Of a stretch of 64,000 nt of DNA, positions 1 to 10,661 are shown in pieces. The stretch is taken from positions 62,001-126,000 of the forward strand of contig NZ_CACAYO010000003.1 of the NCBI RefSeq assembly GCF_902536725.1. Reading direction: 5' to 3'. The notes under the pieces were generated by a model. The model had not been told where the DNA came from. It did no database searches and worked only from the letters and a program-made list of their open reading frames with translations. Each line of letters opens with the position of its first letter. Positions within the stretch are counted from its first letter, which is position 1. A program made the position numbers and the translations under genes. This DNA comes from an uncultured Prochlorococcus sp. Lineage in GTDB: Bacteria > Cyanobacteriota > Cyanobacteriia > PCC-6307 > Cyanobiaceae.

Positions 1-899
1 AGGGATTTCAGGATAAAAGATAGTTGCTTTTTCATGTCATTGGTTAATGGTGACAAAGGACTTCTAGGATTACCTACATTCCATCCCGATAGCTCCAAAG
101 CAGCCTTAATTGGGATTGGATTAGTAGTCATAAAGAGTGCTTTAAAAAGAGGCTGAAGTTTTTCATGAATAGCTAATGCATTGGAAACCTCTCCACTTAG
201 AAAGGAATGAATCATCTCTTTCAATTGCAATCCAACCAAATGACTTGCAACGCTTACTACTCCTACAGCACCTACAGATAACATTGGAAGCAACAATGAA
301 TCGTCGCCACTATATACAGAGAGTTCAGAGCCACAAATAGCTCTTAGTTCTGTTACTTCATCTATTCTACCGCTTGCAGCTTTAATACTGAGAATATTTG
401 AGAAATCCATAAGTTTCTTCACAGTATCAGGTAATAAATTGCATCCTGTTCTTCCAGGAATGTTGTAAAGCATAAGAGGCAAATCCTTTGCAGAATTAGC
501 AATAGAACTGAAATGCTTATAGAGACCTTCTTGAGGTGGCTTATTGTAATAAGGAACAACTACCAAAGCACCGTCGGCCCCTGAGTCGTAGGCTTTTTTT
601 GTAGCTTCCACAGCCTCGCTTGTACAGTTACTACCAGTGCCAACTATTACTTTACAGGTTGCATCCAAAGATCCTTTTACCGCAATAAATAAATCGTGCT
701 GTTCCGCCCATGAAAGAGTAGGAGATTCTCCAGTAGTACCACATAGCACAATTCCATCGGAACCGTTCTCAAAAAGATAATTTGATAGTTTTATAGCTAG
801 TTCGTAATCTACATCTCCATTTTCAGTGAATGGAGTAACCATTGCAGTCAATATTCTTCCAAATAGTGGTTCAATACATTCAGTTTTGTCTGTAATCAT
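1..899 (-). CDS. dapA: 4-hydroxy-tetrahydrodipicolinate synthase DapA (3' end cut by window)
   Basis: This enzyme condenses pyruvate with aspartate semialdehyde, the first committed step to lysine and diaminopimelate. Translating the minus strand from the ATG at 899 gives about 299 codons that run off the window edge, close to full family length. Visible motifs are GTTGESPTL near the N-terminus, YNIPGR around residue 145, and the Schiff-base lysine in SIKAASG at residue 173. Its ATG overlaps the asd stop codon by 4 bp (ATGA), so the two genes are probably translationally coupled. Asd makes the substrate that DapA uses. Confidence 0.95.
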   Translation of the reverse strand, partial: MITDKTECIEPLFGRILTAMVTPFTENGDVDYELAIKLSNYLFENGSDGIVLCGTTGESPTLSWAEQHDLFIAVKGSLDATCKVIVGTGSNCTSEAVEATKKAYDSGADGALVVVPYYNKPPQEGLYKHFSSIANSAKDLPLMLYNIPGRTGCNLLPDTVKKLMDFSNILSIKAASGRIDEVTELRAICGSELSVYSGDDSLLLPMLSVGAVGVVSVASHLVGLQLKEMIHSFLSGEVSNALAIHEKLQPLFKALFMTTNPIPIKAALELSGWNVGNPRSPLSPLTNDMKKQLSFILKS

Positions 900-1927
900 T
901 TTTTTGGAATTAATAACTCAGCTATTTGAACAGCATTAAGAGCTGCTCCTTTTCTTATTTGATCTCCACATAACCATAATTCTAATCCATTAGTCTGACT
1001 TATATCAGTTCTTAGCCTGCCAACAGCAACATTATCTCTGCCCATAACGTCATTTGGCATAGGAAATCTATTATTTTTATAATCCTCAATAATTTCAATT
1101 CCAGGAGATTTTTTTAATTCTTCAAGAGCATCTTTAGGCTCAACCACATCAGCAAATTCAATATTGATCGATTCAGAATGTGCTCTCAGTACTGGGACTC
1201 GAACACATGTAGCAGAAAGCTTTAAATCAGCAATATTTAATATTTTCCTAGTCTCATTAACCATTTTCATCTCTTCTTCGCAATAATTATTTGAAAGCAT
1301 GGGTGAATTATGCAAAAACAAATTAAAAGCAAGTGAGTATGGCAAAACTTCACTTTTTTGAGGATTACCCCGAAGATATTTTTCAGTTAAAAGTTTTAGT
1401 TCCTCCATTGCCAATTGGCCTGCACCACTTACGGATTGATATGTTGAGACAATAACTCTTTGAATAGTCGAAAGTTTATTTAACGGAGCTAAAACTAATG
1501 TCAGCAAAATGGTAGTGCAGTTTGGATTCGCTATTACCCCATCATGATTAATTACGTCACTACCATTAACTTCAGGAACTATAAGAGGTACATTATTATC
1601 TAATCTGAAAGCACTTGAATTATCTATTAATAAAGCATTTTGTTCCATAATGGTAGACAACCATTTTTTTGAAATACTTCCACCGGCTGAAGCTAAAACT
1701 AAATCAATATTCAGAAATTCTTCCTTAGTTGTTTTTTTTGTAACTAATTCTTCACCTTTCCAAATAATTTTTTTTCCTTCTGAACGCTCTGATGAAAGCA
1801 AGACTAATTCTGATATTGGAAAATCACGTTGTTCAAGAATTTTGAGTAATTCAGATCCCACAGCACCTGAAGATCCTAAAACAGCAACTTTTAATGGCCT
1901 ACTAGGCAAAAACGGAGATTGTCTCAC
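896..1927 (-). CDS. asd: Aspartate-semialdehyde dehydrogenase
   Basis: Asd reduces aspartyl phosphate to aspartate semialdehyde with NADPH, the branch point for lysine, threonine and methionine. The 343-residue protein has the dinucleotide-binding GSSGAVG at 18-24 and the catalytic cysteine in NPNCTT (C137). A later HSESINIEF segment is typical of the substrate domain. The start is GTG, because no ATG lies between the upstream stop and the conserved N-terminus. It is first in the asd-dapA pair and is divergent from tig across 120 bp. Confidence 0.96.
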   Translation of the reverse strand: MRQSPFLPSRPLKVAVLGSSGAVGSELLKILEQRDFPISELVLLSSERSEGKKIIWKGEELVTKKTTKEEFLNIDLVLASAGGSISKKWLSTIMEQNALLIDNSSAFRLDNNVPLIVPEVNGSDVINHDGVIANPNCTTILLTLVLAPLNKLSTIQRVIVSTYQSVSGAGQLAMEELKLLTEKYLRGNPQKSEVLPYSLAFNLFLHNSPMLSNNYCEEEMKMVNETRKILNIADLKLSATCVRVPVLRAHSESINIEFADVVEPKDALEELKKSPGIEIIEDYKNNRFPMPNDVMGRDNVAVGRLRTDISQTNGLELWLCGDQIRKGAALNAVQIAELLIPKK

Positions 1928-2047
1928 ACTTTAAAATGATTTTTATAAATAGATTGACTATTTTTTTTACTTTATCAAAAAAATAACTTTCAAGGAAATC
2001 ACATAATGTGAAATAATTAAGTTTCGGCTTTTAGTAATAAATAAAAA

Positions 2048-3472
2048 ATGGCTAAAGAAGCATTAATAGTCAAAACAACTCCTCTGCCTCAAAGTAGAAT
2101 CTCATTTGAATTAGAAATACCATCTGAGACATGCAAAACTTGTGTGAATGAGACAATCAGTTCTATTAGTCGTTCGGCTAAAATTCCAGGATTTAGACTT
2201 GGTAAAATTCCTAAACAAGTCTTAATCCAAAGAATTGGAATCACACAATTACATGCTTCTGCACTAGAAAAAATTATTGATAAATCATGGCAGGAAGCAT
2301 TAAAAATAAAATCTATAGAGCCACTAAGTGAGCCAGAATTAGTAGATGGATTTGAATCTTTACTTGCAAAGTTTAGTCCTGAAAAATCACTTAAAGTTAC
2401 TCTTCAAACTGATGTTGCCCCAGAATTAAAACTAAAAAAATCCAAGGGACTAAGTGTTGAAATCTCAAAAACAAAGTTTGATCCTAAGTCAATAGATGAA
2501 GCGCTAGAAAAATCTAGAAGTCAGTTTGCAAATATTATTCCAGTTACCAATAGAGCAGCAAAATTAGGAGATATTGCTGTAGTTAGTTTCAAAGGAAAAT
2601 ATAAAGATTCTGGTAAAGAGATTGATGGTGGAACAAGTGAATCAATGGATCTTGAGTTAGAAAAGAACAAAATGATTCCCGGTTTCGTTGAGGGAATCGT
2701 AAAAATGAAAATTGGTGATACTAAAACACTTAACCTTAAATTTCCTGATGATTATTCTCATGAGGATTCAAGAGGCAAAGAGGCAATCTTTGAAGTAAAT
2801 CTTAAAGATCTTAAAGAAAAAGAATTGCCTGAACTTAATGACGATTTTGCAAAACAATCTGGCAACAAAGAATCATTAAAAGAGTTAAAAAAAGATATTG
2901 AAAAGCAACTTAAAGACAATTTTGAAAAAACTCAAAAAGATATCAAAATTGAAGCCTTACTAGATGCCTTAACAAACGAATTGGTTGCTGAAATTCCAAA
3001 ATCAATGATTGATATAGAGGTGAGAAATAATATTGAACAAACCGCTCAAAGATTTGCTCAACAAGGTCTTGATGTTAAATCTACTTTCACTCCGGAATTA
3101 GTAAAGTCATTAGCAGAGTCCACAAGGCCTCAGGCTGAAAAAAATGTTCAAAGAAATTTAGCTTTAAAAGCTTTAGCTGAAACAGAAAACATAAAAGTTG
3201 AGAAAGGTGAAATTGATTTAAAAATGAAAAATTATGAAGATGTAATCTCTCAATCTTCAAAACAAATAGATATTAAAAAATTAACAGAAGTAATAAGTAA
3301 CGATTTACTCAAAGAAAAATTAATAATTTGGCTTGAAGAAAATTCTGAAGTAAAAGTAAAAACTACAAAAACTTCTAAAGCTACCAAAACCTCCAAAACA
3401 ACAAAAACCACAAAAACTGCAACAAAAACTTCAAAAACTTCAAAAACTCAAAATAAAAAAGAAAAAAAATAA
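2048..3472 (+). CDS. tig: Trigger factor (ribosome-associated chaperone, peptidyl-prolyl isomerase)
   Basis: Trigger factor binds the ribosome exit tunnel and shields nascent chains. The order fits the family: an N-terminal ribosome-binding domain with the GFRLGKIPKQV signature near residue 50, a central FKBP-like domain (about 165-245, with VSFKGKY and PGFVEGI), and a helical C-terminal domain. The 474-residue length is above the usual length of about 430. The excess is a tail of about 39 residues (436-474) made almost only of Lys, Thr and Ser in KT/TK/SK steps. It leads the tig-clpP-clpX order conserved in many bacteria. Confidence 0.95.
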   Translation: MAKEALIVKTTPLPQSRISFELEIPSETCKTCVNETISSISRSAKIPGFRLGKIPKQVLIQRIGITQLHASALEKIIDKSWQEALKIKSIEPLSEPELVDGFESLLAKFSPEKSLKVTLQTDVAPELKLKKSKGLSVEISKTKFDPKSIDEALEKSRSQFANIIPVTNRAAKLGDIAVVSFKGKYKDSGKEIDGGTSESMDLELEKNKMIPGFVEGIVKMKIGDTKTLNLKFPDDYSHEDSRGKEAIFEVNLKDLKEKELPELNDDFAKQSGNKESLKELKKDIEKQLKDNFEKTQKDIKIEALLDALTNELVAEIPKSMIDIEVRNNIEQTAQRFAQQGLDVKSTFTPELVKSLAESTRPQAEKNVQRNLALKALAETENIKVEKGEIDLKMKNYEDVISQSSKQIDIKKLTEVISNDLLKEKLIIWLEENSEVKVKTTKTSKATKTSKTTKTTKTATKTSKTSKTQNKKEKK

Positions 3473-3537
3473 TTTATGAAATTTCCTACTAATTAAACAA
3501 AAACCCCTTAAATTATTTATAAGACGAAAACTAATTT

Positions 3538-4182
3538 GTGAACTCAGAAAAAAAACATTTGATCCAAAGCTCAATAAGTTCTTACGAAAGTAATAATAAA
3601 ACTGTTGCTGCTGTCCCTACCGTTATAGAACAATCAGGTAGAGGAGAAAGAGCTTTTGATATATATTCAAGACTATTGAGGGAGAGAATAATTTTTTTAG
3701 GTACGGGAATTAATGATCAAGTATCTGACTCACTTGTTGCACAATTATTATTTCTTGAAGCGGAAGATCCCGAAAAAGACATCCAAATATATATTAATTC
3801 TCCTGGAGGCTCAGTAACTGCAGGAATGGCCATATACGATACTATGCAACAAATATCCCCTGATGTAGTGACAATATGCTTTGGGGTAGCGGCAAGCATG
3901 GGGGCATTTCTACTTTCTGGAGGAGCCAAGGGCAAAAGATTGGCTTTACCTAATTCTAGGATTATGATTCATCAACCTCTGGGAGGTGCACAAGGTCAAG
4001 CAGTAGAGATTGAAATACAAGCGAAAGAAATACTTTTTCTCAAGAAAACATTAAATTCGCTTTTAGCGGAACATACTGGTCAACCTTTAGAAAAAATTAA
4101 TGAAGATACAGAAAGAGATTACTTTTTATCTCCCTCAGAAGCAGTCGAATATGGATTAATTGATAAAGTTATCAAAAAGTGA
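3538..4182 (+). CDS. clpP: ATP-dependent Clp protease proteolytic subunit
   Basis: ClpP forms the serine-protease barrel that degrades proteins unfolded by ClpX or ClpC. The catalytic triad is visible as Ser120 (AASMGA), His145 (MIHQP) and Asp194 (TERDYF). Its spacing (25 and 49 residues) matches E. coli ClpP exactly. The reading frame opens with GTG at 3538 and gives an N-terminal extension of about 25 residues before [10 protein letters not shown]; no ATG is available nearer to the conserved start. It lies between tig and clpX. Cyanobacteria carry several clpP paralogues; the clpX neighbour suggests the ClpX partner copy. Confidence 0.95.
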   Translation: MNSEKKHLIQSSISSYESNNKTVAAVPTVIEQSGRGERAFDIYSRLLRERIIFLGTGINDQVSDSLVAQLLFLEAEDPEKDIQIYINSPGGSVTAGMAIYDTMQQISPDVVTICFGVAASMGAFLLSGGAKGKRLALPNSRIMIHQPLGGAQGQAVEIEIQAKEILFLKKTLNSLLAEHTGQPLEKINEDTERDYFLSPSEAVEYGLIDKVIKK

Positions 4183-4287
4183 CAAGGGATACTGATTTTT
4201 TAAGAATATGATGACGAATCGATATTTATAAGCAATCCTAGTGAATAAGGAATATTAAACACCTTTCACTTTAAAAACTTATAATCG

Positions 4288-5655
4288 ATGGCTAAATTCG
4301 ACGCCCATCTTAAATGTTCATTTTGCGGGAAATCACAAGACCAAGTAAGAAAGCTTATAGCTGGTCCTGGGGTTTATATATGTGATGAGTGCATAGATCT
4401 ATGTAATGAAATTCTAGATGAAGAACTACTTGATAATCAAGCGAACACAAACAACTCTCCGCAAGTAAAAAAGAAATTACCAAGTGATAATCCCAAAAAA
4501 TCTGTTCCTTTAGAATTAACCTCAATTCCTAAGCCGTTAGAAATTAAAAGTTTTCTAGATAATCAAGTTGTTGGACAAGAATCTGCAAAAAAAATATTAT
4601 CAGTGGCCGTGTACAATCACTACAAGCGATTAGCTTGGAAAGTTAAAGAAGATAGTAAAAATAACAATTCAACTGATTCACAAGCAACTAAATTACAAAA
4701 ATCAAACATTTTACTCATCGGTCCTACGGGGAGTGGAAAAACTTTATTGGCGCAAACTTTAGCAGAGTTTCTGGATGTTCCTTTTGCAGTAGCTGATGCA
4801 ACGACTTTGACAGAAGCTGGTTATGTTGGAGAGGATGTTGAAAACATACTTTTACGACTTCTACAAAAATCAGAAATGAATGTAGAGCTAGCGCAAAAAG
4901 GAATTATTTATATTGATGAAATAGATAAAATTGCAAGAAAAAGCGAGAATCCTTCAATTACTAGAGATGTCTCTGGTGAAGGAGTACAGCAAGCATTATT
5001 AAAAATGCTTGAAGGAACTATTGCTAATGTGCCACCACAAGGCGGAAGAAAGCATCCTTATCATGACTGTATCCAAATTGATACGAGTCAAATATTATTT
5101 ATTTGCGGAGGAGCTTTTATAGGTTTAGAGGATATCGTACAAAAGCGTTTGGGTAAACATTCTATAGGATTTACAACCAATTCAGATCAAAACAAAGTTG
5201 ATACAAAAAAAATAGTAGACCCAAGAGATTCTCTGAAAAATTTGGAATTAGATGATTTAGTGAAGTATGGCCTAATTCCAGAATTTATTGGGAGAATCCC
5301 GGTTTGTGCTGTATTAGATCGTCTTACTAAAGAAACTTTAGAATCTATCTTGACTCAACCAAGAGATGCATTAGTAAAGCAATTCAAAACTTTGCTAAGT
5401 ATGGATAATGTTGAATTATCATTTGAGCCTGATTCTGTTGAAGCGATAGCAAATGAAGCATACAAAAGAAAAACAGGTGCAAGAGCATTAAGATCAATAA
5501 TTGAAGAGCTAATGCTAGACATAATGTACACTTTGCCTTCTGAAGAAAATGTAAAAGAATTCACAATTACGAAAAAAATGGTAGATAATTTGTTCTCATC
5601 TAAAATTGTTAAACTACCTTCAGGTTCAAAAAGAATTATTAAAGAGTCTGCATAA
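4288..5655 (+). CDS. clpX: Clp protease ATP-binding subunit ClpX
   Basis: ClpX is the AAA+ unfoldase that feeds substrates to ClpP. The zinc-binding domain has C10, C13, C32 and C35. Walker A is GPTGSGKT (145-152) and Walker B ends in DE (210-211). The pore loop GYVG lies at 179-182, and the ClpP-docking loop reads SIGF. A low-complexity linker rich in Asn, Lys and Ser separates the zinc domain from the AAA domain (about 50-75), and a second insert lies at about 120-138. The length of 455 is slightly above the E. coli value (424). It lies 105 bp after clpP. Confidence 0.97.
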   Translation: MAKFDAHLKCSFCGKSQDQVRKLIAGPGVYICDECIDLCNEILDEELLDNQANTNNSPQVKKKLPSDNPKKSVPLELTSIPKPLEIKSFLDNQVVGQESAKKILSVAVYNHYKRLAWKVKEDSKNNNSTDSQATKLQKSNILLIGPTGSGKTLLAQTLAEFLDVPFAVADATTLTEAGYVGEDVENILLRLLQKSEMNVELAQKGIIYIDEIDKIARKSENPSITRDVSGEGVQQALLKMLEGTIANVPPQGGRKHPYHDCIQIDTSQILFICGGAFIGLEDIVQKRLGKHSIGFTTNSDQNKVDTKKIVDPRDSLKNLELDDLVKYGLIPEFIGRIPVCAVLDRLTKETLESILTQPRDALVKQFKTLLSMDNVELSFEPDSVEAIANEAYKRKTGARALRSIIEELMLDIMYTLPSEENVKEFTITKKMVDNLFSSKIVKLPSGSKRIIKESA

Positions 5656-5712
5656 AATTAGAGTTTAATTTTTTTAATTGAATCCCGAATTTTTCTAATT
5701 AATGAAAAATAA

Positions 5713-7476
5713 ATGCCAAATATTCATAAGCCTTTTCATCAAAAATATAGACCAAACAACTTAGACGAACTGGTTGGGCAAAAATTTATATCCATTACAC
5801 TCAAACAAGCACTTTTAACGAAAAAAATTGCTCCTGCATATCTTTTTAATGGTCCAAGAGGCACTGGAAAAACATCAAGTGCAAGAATATTTGCAAAATC
5901 TCTCAATTGCCAGGCATTCGACCAACCTACGATAACTCCTTGTTGTAAATGTGACTTATGTAGACAAATTACAGATGGGAGTGCTTTAGATATTATCGAG
6001 ATTGATGCAGCATCAAATACAGGAGTAGAAAATATAAGAGAAATTATTGAAAGAGCGAGATTTGCACCTACTCAAGCGAGATGGAAAGTATATGTAATTG
6101 ATGAATGTCATATGCTTTCAACGGCAGCTTCAAATGCTTTACTAAAAACTATTGAAGAACCGCCCTCAAGAGTTGTATTTATCCTTGCGACGACAAATCC
6201 CGAGAGAGTATTAAATACAATAAAAAGTAGATGCCAAAAGTTTGATTTTAGAAGAATAAGCCCTAATGATATTTTTCAACATTTATCAGAAATCGCCGAA
6301 AAAGAATCCATTGATTACGAAGTTCAAGCCTTAAAAATGATTGCAAAAAGATCTAATGGAGGTATGAGAGATGCACAAAGCCTCCTTGAACAATTGAATC
6401 TTTTACCAGAGGGGATAACAATTAATAATATCCAAAACCTCCTCGGAGAAGTATCAGAAAGTGAATTAACAAATCTGATTAAATCATTGGTTGAGAATAA
6501 TCCGGAGTCATTAATTATCACCTGCAACAAATTATATGATGCCGGAAATGAACCTCTTCAAATAATTATCGGATTATTGAATATAACAAGAGATCTTCTA
6601 TTACACACTACAAATAATAATTATTCAGATCTTTATTATACTTCTAATGAATTTCAAGATGAATTGGATGAAATCTCAAAAACTATAAATAAATCAACAA
6701 TAATTAATTGGCATAATAATCTGAGAAATATTGAATATCAAATCAAATCAAGTGATAATCCAAGGCTTTGGTTTGAAATACATTTAACTGGCCTTCTAGG
6801 TAATCAAGAGATAAATAGTTTTGAAACTAAGCAAGAAAGTAAAAATAATAAGACTGAGGAGAATCATGAAAATAGAAAAAACATTGCAATTTTTAATAAA
6901 GAAAATATTTCTAATGAAATTCAAAAACCAAGTATCAAAAAAGAAATGTCTCGCGATGAATTGATCGAAAAAAAAGACGAAAAATTAGAAAAATTTGCAG
7001 TTCTTGAAAAAGAAAGTATGGAAAATATTTCTAACAATAACCAAAATAATTCTGGATCAAATAATTTAAAAGATAAATGGGAATTAATTCTTTCTAAAGT
7101 AGAGTTACCATCAACAAGAATGTTACTTTCACAACAAGCCGAACTTGAAAGTTTTGATTCAGAGAAAATAACAATTGCGTTATCTCCAAATTGGGAAAAT
7201 ATGATAAAAAGCAGAAAAGTTATAATTGAAAATACTGTAAAAAAGATATTTGGAGATCAAATAATACTTAATTTTTCAACCAAGCAAATAAATAAAAATA
7301 ACCCAACAAACAATCTAGAAATAAACCAAAATGAAGTAAATAATTTTCGACCAATAAAAAAAATAGAACCAAAAACTAATTCGTCAACAAAAATATCCAA
7401 CGAGGAAACTTATGATGATAGTTCAAAAAACTTAGCAAATTTTTTTAATGGAGAAATTATAGACCTTGATGAATAA
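5713..7476 (+). CDS. dnaX: DNA polymerase III subunits gamma and tau
   Basis: This is the clamp-loader ATPase of the replicase. Walker A GPRGTGKT is at 47-54, the zinc-binding cysteines are C66, C77/78, C80 and C83, and the Walker B-type DECH is at 130-133. The ATPase and collar regions end near residue 370. They are followed by an Asn/Lys/Glu-rich linker and a tau-like C-terminal region, 587 residues in all. I see no intein, although some cyanobacterial dnaX genes contain one. A run of eight A at 6968-6975 could allow slippage to a shorter gamma-like form. The gene ends 1 bp from the convergent neighbour. Confidence 0.95.
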   Translation: MPNIHKPFHQKYRPNNLDELVGQKFISITLKQALLTKKIAPAYLFNGPRGTGKTSSARIFAKSLNCQAFDQPTITPCCKCDLCRQITDGSALDIIEIDAASNTGVENIREIIERARFAPTQARWKVYVIDECHMLSTAASNALLKTIEEPPSRVVFILATTNPERVLNTIKSRCQKFDFRRISPNDIFQHLSEIAEKESIDYEVQALKMIAKRSNGGMRDAQSLLEQLNLLPEGITINNIQNLLGEVSESELTNLIKSLVENNPESLIITCNKLYDAGNEPLQIIIGLLNITRDLLLHTTNNNYSDLYYTSNEFQDELDEISKTINKSTIINWHNNLRNIEYQIKSSDNPRLWFEIHLTGLLGNQEINSFETKQESKNNKTEENHENRKNIAIFNKENISNEIQKPSIKKEMSRDELIEKKDEKLEKFAVLEKESMENISNNNQNNSGSNNLKDKWELILSKVELPSTRMLLSQQAELESFDSEKITIALSPNWENMIKSRKVIIENTVKKIFGDQIILNFSTKQINKNNPTNNLEINQNEVNNFRPIKKIEPKTNSSTKISNEETYDDSSKNLANFFNGEIIDLDE

Positions 7477-7477
7477 A

Positions 7478-8779
7478 TTAAACTCCAGTATGAAGAGTTT
7501 TTCGCCAGAGTATCTTTTTGGGAAAAATAGACATCTTTAGTGTTACCCAAGGTATCACTAGAAACCAATGTGATAAATAAAAAACCGATACAAATACCAT
7601 AAAAAAATTGCTTTTTTGTAATACAGGTACTTCGCTTTTACAAGAAGAACCATACCAAAAAGCTATTCCAGATAACATAAAAGCTGTAAATGAAATAGGC
7701 CAGTAAATTGGTGAGTCTAATAAAGCAATACTAAAAACTAAATCAAAAATAGAAATGATTGGTAGTGCATATTGCAAGATGAAAAAGTAAGTTAAATCAA
7801 ATTTCTGCAAATAATCAATTTTATTAGTAAATAATTGATGTCCATAGTCAAAGAATCTTTGCAACCCCCCCTCTGCCCATCTTTGTCTTTGCGCTAATAA
7901 AGCATTTAAATTCTCAACTGCTTCCTCCATGACTGGAGGATCCCATAAAATTCCAATTCTAGATTTTGATAATAATAATCTTAAACTCAAATCAAGATCA
8001 TCTGTAACTGTATCTTCATTAAAAGAACCACATGCCAATAATGTTTCTTTCTTAATTAATTGGCCATTTCCCCTTAATTCAGAAACTCCAGCAACTGATA
8101 ATCTTCCATATTGAAAGATTGCATCCATAGCCATCTCCATAGACTGACAGGAAGTTAAAAAATTCTTACTTGCATTTGTTACTGATTTTCTTAGTTGCAC
8201 TGCAGACCAATCACCCTCTTCTACAAAACTAAATAACCTTATCAAGGAGTCTTGTTTTAATTCAGCATCAGCATCCAAAACTAATAACCATTCACCATGA
8301 GTAAACTTCAAAGCATAATTTAAAGCTCCTGACTTTCCTCCTCCTGCGTTTGGAGAACGACTTACGACTTTTAGCTTTTCATATTGTCTAGATAATCGAT
8401 CTAAAATTAAAGGCGTCTTATCAGAACTGCCATCATCGATTATGTAGATATTTAATTTATTTGTTGAATACTCTAAACTAAATAATCTTTCAACTAATCT
8501 TGCTATGACATTCTCTTCATCTCGAGCTGCGACAAGAATATCAAGGACAGGTAACTCTTTATTGTTGATTCTGCTTCCTACAATATTTAAAACGTTGTTC
8601 CTATTGAAATTTCTAGAAATTACTATTAAACCGTAAAAAACAATCACAGAAGAAAACGTCAATATTATGTAAAAGAATTTTTCGATATTGCAAGCATGAG
8701 GAATAAAAGCTACTAAAAAACAAGCAATAAGAAATATAAACGACTTCAATCTTCGATTTTTATAGAATCCCTTGCTCAT
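7478..8779 (-). CDS. Membrane glycosyltransferase family 2, probably diacylglycerol glucosyltransferase (MgdA-like)
   Basis: The 433-residue protein has two N-terminal membrane segments (about 11-27 and 34-55), a GT-A domain, and at least three hydrophobic segments after residue 340. GT2 motifs are visible: IIDDGSSDKT, VLDADAE, VTDDLDLSLRL and QRQRWAEGG. The combination of RGNGQ, a TDDLD box and QRxRWAEGG matches my memory of the cyanobacterial monoglucosyldiacylglycerol synthase, which makes the precursor of galactolipid. That substrate is inferred; a polysaccharide synthase-like GT2 is the alternative. It lies 12 bp downstream of the SpoIID-like gene. Confidence 0.72.
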   Translation of the reverse strand: MSKGFYKNRRLKSFIFLIACFLVAFIPHACNIEKFFYIILTFSSVIVFYGLIVISRNFNRNNVLNIVGSRINNKELPVLDILVAARDEENVIARLVERLFSLEYSTNKLNIYIIDDGSSDKTPLILDRLSRQYEKLKVVSRSPNAGGGKSGALNYALKFTHGEWLLVLDADAELKQDSLIRLFSFVEEGDWSAVQLRKSVTNASKNFLTSCQSMEMAMDAIFQYGRLSVAGVSELRGNGQLIKKETLLACGSFNEDTVTDDLDLSLRLLLSKSRIGILWDPPVMEEAVENLNALLAQRQRWAEGGLQRFFDYGHQLFTNKIDYLQKFDLTYFFILQYALPIISIFDLVFSIALLDSPIYWPISFTAFMLSGIAFWYGSSCKSEVPVLQKSNFFMVFVSVFYLSHWFLVIPWVTLKMSIFPKKILWRKTLHTGV

Positions 8780-8791
8780 AAAAGTAAATTT

Positions 8792-10345
8792 TTAATTACT
8801 TAACTTTCCCTGAGTCAAAATCTCAATTTTTTTCAGTTTTGCGTCTCGATAGTAATGATTCAATATTTGTTCATAAGAGAATCCTAATTTAGCCATTTCA
8901 ATTGCTCCTGACTGAGATAAACCTACACCATGACCGAAGCCCCCTCCTCTGAAAAGCCATAAATCATCACTTAATTTATTAATAGTAAACAAATTACTAG
9001 GTATAAAATTTAATACGCGGCGTATATCATCTTTAACTAGAACAATAGATTTTTTATCTTTGTCAGTTTGTATTTCCAATTTTGTCACTCTGCCACTAGA
9101 CCCACGTTCAATAGAATTTAAATCTAAAACATCATCATTAATATTTATAAGTTTGTTTTTAATTAACTTTTCTTTAATTTCAAGACTAGTAATTTTCTTA
9201 TTCCATCGAAAAAGAGAATGATTACTCCCATAAAACTGTTCTTTATCAAAATCTAAAAAATTATTTAAATCAGATTCATTTTTAATTGGAAGTTTAAAAA
9301 TTTTATTTAATGATTTTGAACCATCAATGATCGAATTGAAATAAAAATAATCTTGAATTTGCCAAGACTCGCCTGCAGTAGCAGATACGCCACCATTAGA
9401 AGCATGGTAAAAAGCATTTATTGGTTGATTACCATCAGTAAGTATTAAATTTGAAGTTGCTTCTATAGCTTTTTGCACGTTTTTATTTGAAATTTTAGAA
9501 GGCTTATAAACTTGACATTGAGTGCTTATGCATAAATGATATTTATCCATATTAAATCTATCAGAATTAAATATTCCCCAAGTTCTTGCAATAACTGCTT
9601 GAGCTTTGAGTGCTTCTAAAGGAGAATTCGGTCCAATTTCATATGGCAAAACACCTGCCAAATAATCATCAAATTCAATTTTTTGAACTAATGTCCAAGT
9701 TCCATATGAATCTTTTATTAAATAAAAATTTCTACCAAAATTGATACCATTTATTTTTATTTCCTCTTGAGAGTAAATATAAATAGGTCCTTCAAGTTTA
9801 AAAACACTATATTCACTTCTAAGAACAGGAGTAACTTGAAAATTTTTTATTTTTCTAAAAATCTTATTTTTTAATTCAAACTCTGGCAGATCATCTTCAA
9901 ATGGAATCCATACTTCCCAATTTTTAGGGAAAGCAACAGTCGTCTCAAATCCTTTATCTTTAAGTTTCTCTGATTGTTTTTTTGCTGATTCATAGCTAGC
10001 AAAAGGACCAAAAACAATTCTTTCGATTGTTTTTGGATTTTTGATAGGTATATCCATCCAGCTAATATTGATCTGTTTTGATTTATGTTTAATACCGTTG
10101 GACGATATTAGGTTTAAAAAACCTTTATCAGTAATAAAATGGATATTCTTTTTTTTTGAAAAACTGTCATTATCCCCGCCCAAATATTGCTTTAAACCAA
10201 TTAAAAATTTACCTTTTTTGATTTCATTATTGAGTTCAACCTTTTGCAATTCTTCTCCTTTTACATTTTCAGTAAATTGAGTATTTATTAATAAAAAAGA
10301 AATGCATCCTAAAAATAAGTTTAAAAAGGCAAATTTAAGTCTCAT
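8792..10345 (-). CDS. SpoIID/LytB-domain protein, exported
   Basis: The 517-residue protein starts with a signal-type hydrophobic segment (about 5-23). It then has an SPOR-like stretch (about 105-150, with VFGPFASYESAKKQ) and a SpoIID domain from about 220 to the end. The domain carries LEALKAQAVIARTWG and the glycine-rich GGGFGHGVGLSQSGA. SpoIID proteins in Bacillus are lytic transglycosylases acting on denuded peptidoglycan. Cyanobacterial homologues are uncharacterised relatives of the amidase enhancer LytB, so a cell-wall role is inferred. It is divergent from rpmI and upstream of the glucosyltransferase. Confidence 0.85.
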   Translation of the reverse strand: MRLKFAFLNLFLGCISFLLINTQFTENVKGEELQKVELNNEIKKGKFLIGLKQYLGGDNDSFSKKKNIHFITDKGFLNLISSNGIKHKSKQINISWMDIPIKNPKTIERIVFGPFASYESAKKQSEKLKDKGFETTVAFPKNWEVWIPFEDDLPEFELKNKIFRKIKNFQVTPVLRSEYSVFKLEGPIYIYSQEEIKINGINFGRNFYLIKDSYGTWTLVQKIEFDDYLAGVLPYEIGPNSPLEALKAQAVIARTWGIFNSDRFNMDKYHLCISTQCQVYKPSKISNKNVQKAIEATSNLILTDGNQPINAFYHASNGGVSATAGESWQIQDYFYFNSIIDGSKSLNKIFKLPIKNESDLNNFLDFDKEQFYGSNHSLFRWNKKITSLEIKEKLIKNKLININDDVLDLNSIERGSSGRVTKLEIQTDKDKKSIVLVKDDIRRVLNFIPSNLFTINKLSDDLWLFRGGGFGHGVGLSQSGAIEMAKLGFSYEQILNHYYRDAKLKKIEILTQGKLSN

Positions 10346-10381
10346 AAGTTAGAACTTTCTTAATCAATTAAAAACTTTAAT

Positions 10382-10410
10382 TTGCACCAATGCGTATAAA
10401 GGTTTAGATT
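10382..10410 (+). promoter_or_regulatory. Candidate sigma-70 promoter for rpmI-rplT
   Basis: A TTGCAC box (10382-10387) and a TAGATT box (10405-10410) are separated by 17 bp, about 27 bp before the rpmI start. Each box matches consensus only partly, so in this AT-rich sequence it is a weak call. Confidence 0.3.
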
Positions 10411-10436
10411 ATCCTAATTAAACACATTTGACTTAA

Positions 10437-10634
10437 ATGTCTAAACTAAAAACTCGTAAATCAGCCGCCAAAAGATTTAAAGCTACTGCGACGGGTAAAT
10501 TCATGAGAAGAAGAGCTTTCCATAATCATTTACTTGATCATAAAAGCTCAAAATTAAAAAGACATCTATCAACAAAAGCCATTGTTGATGAAAGAGATGC
10601 CGATAATGTAAGATTAATGATTCCATACGCATAA
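10437..10634 (+). CDS. rpmI: Large ribosomal subunit protein L35
   Basis: This is a 65-residue, very basic ribosomal protein. It opens with the family pattern [19 protein letters not shown] and contains [13 protein letters not shown]. Length is normal for L35. It is followed after 27 bp by rplT, the usual L35-L20 pair. The translation factor gene infC, often upstream in other bacteria, is not here: the upstream neighbour is the divergent SpoIID-like gene. The ATG start agrees with the conserved N-terminus. Confidence 0.97.
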   Translation: MSKLKTRKSAAKRFKATATGKFMRRRAFHNHLLDHKSSKLKRHLSTKAIVDERDADNVRLMIPYA

Positions 10635-10661
10635 ATCTTTAACCAATTTTATTAGATATTC

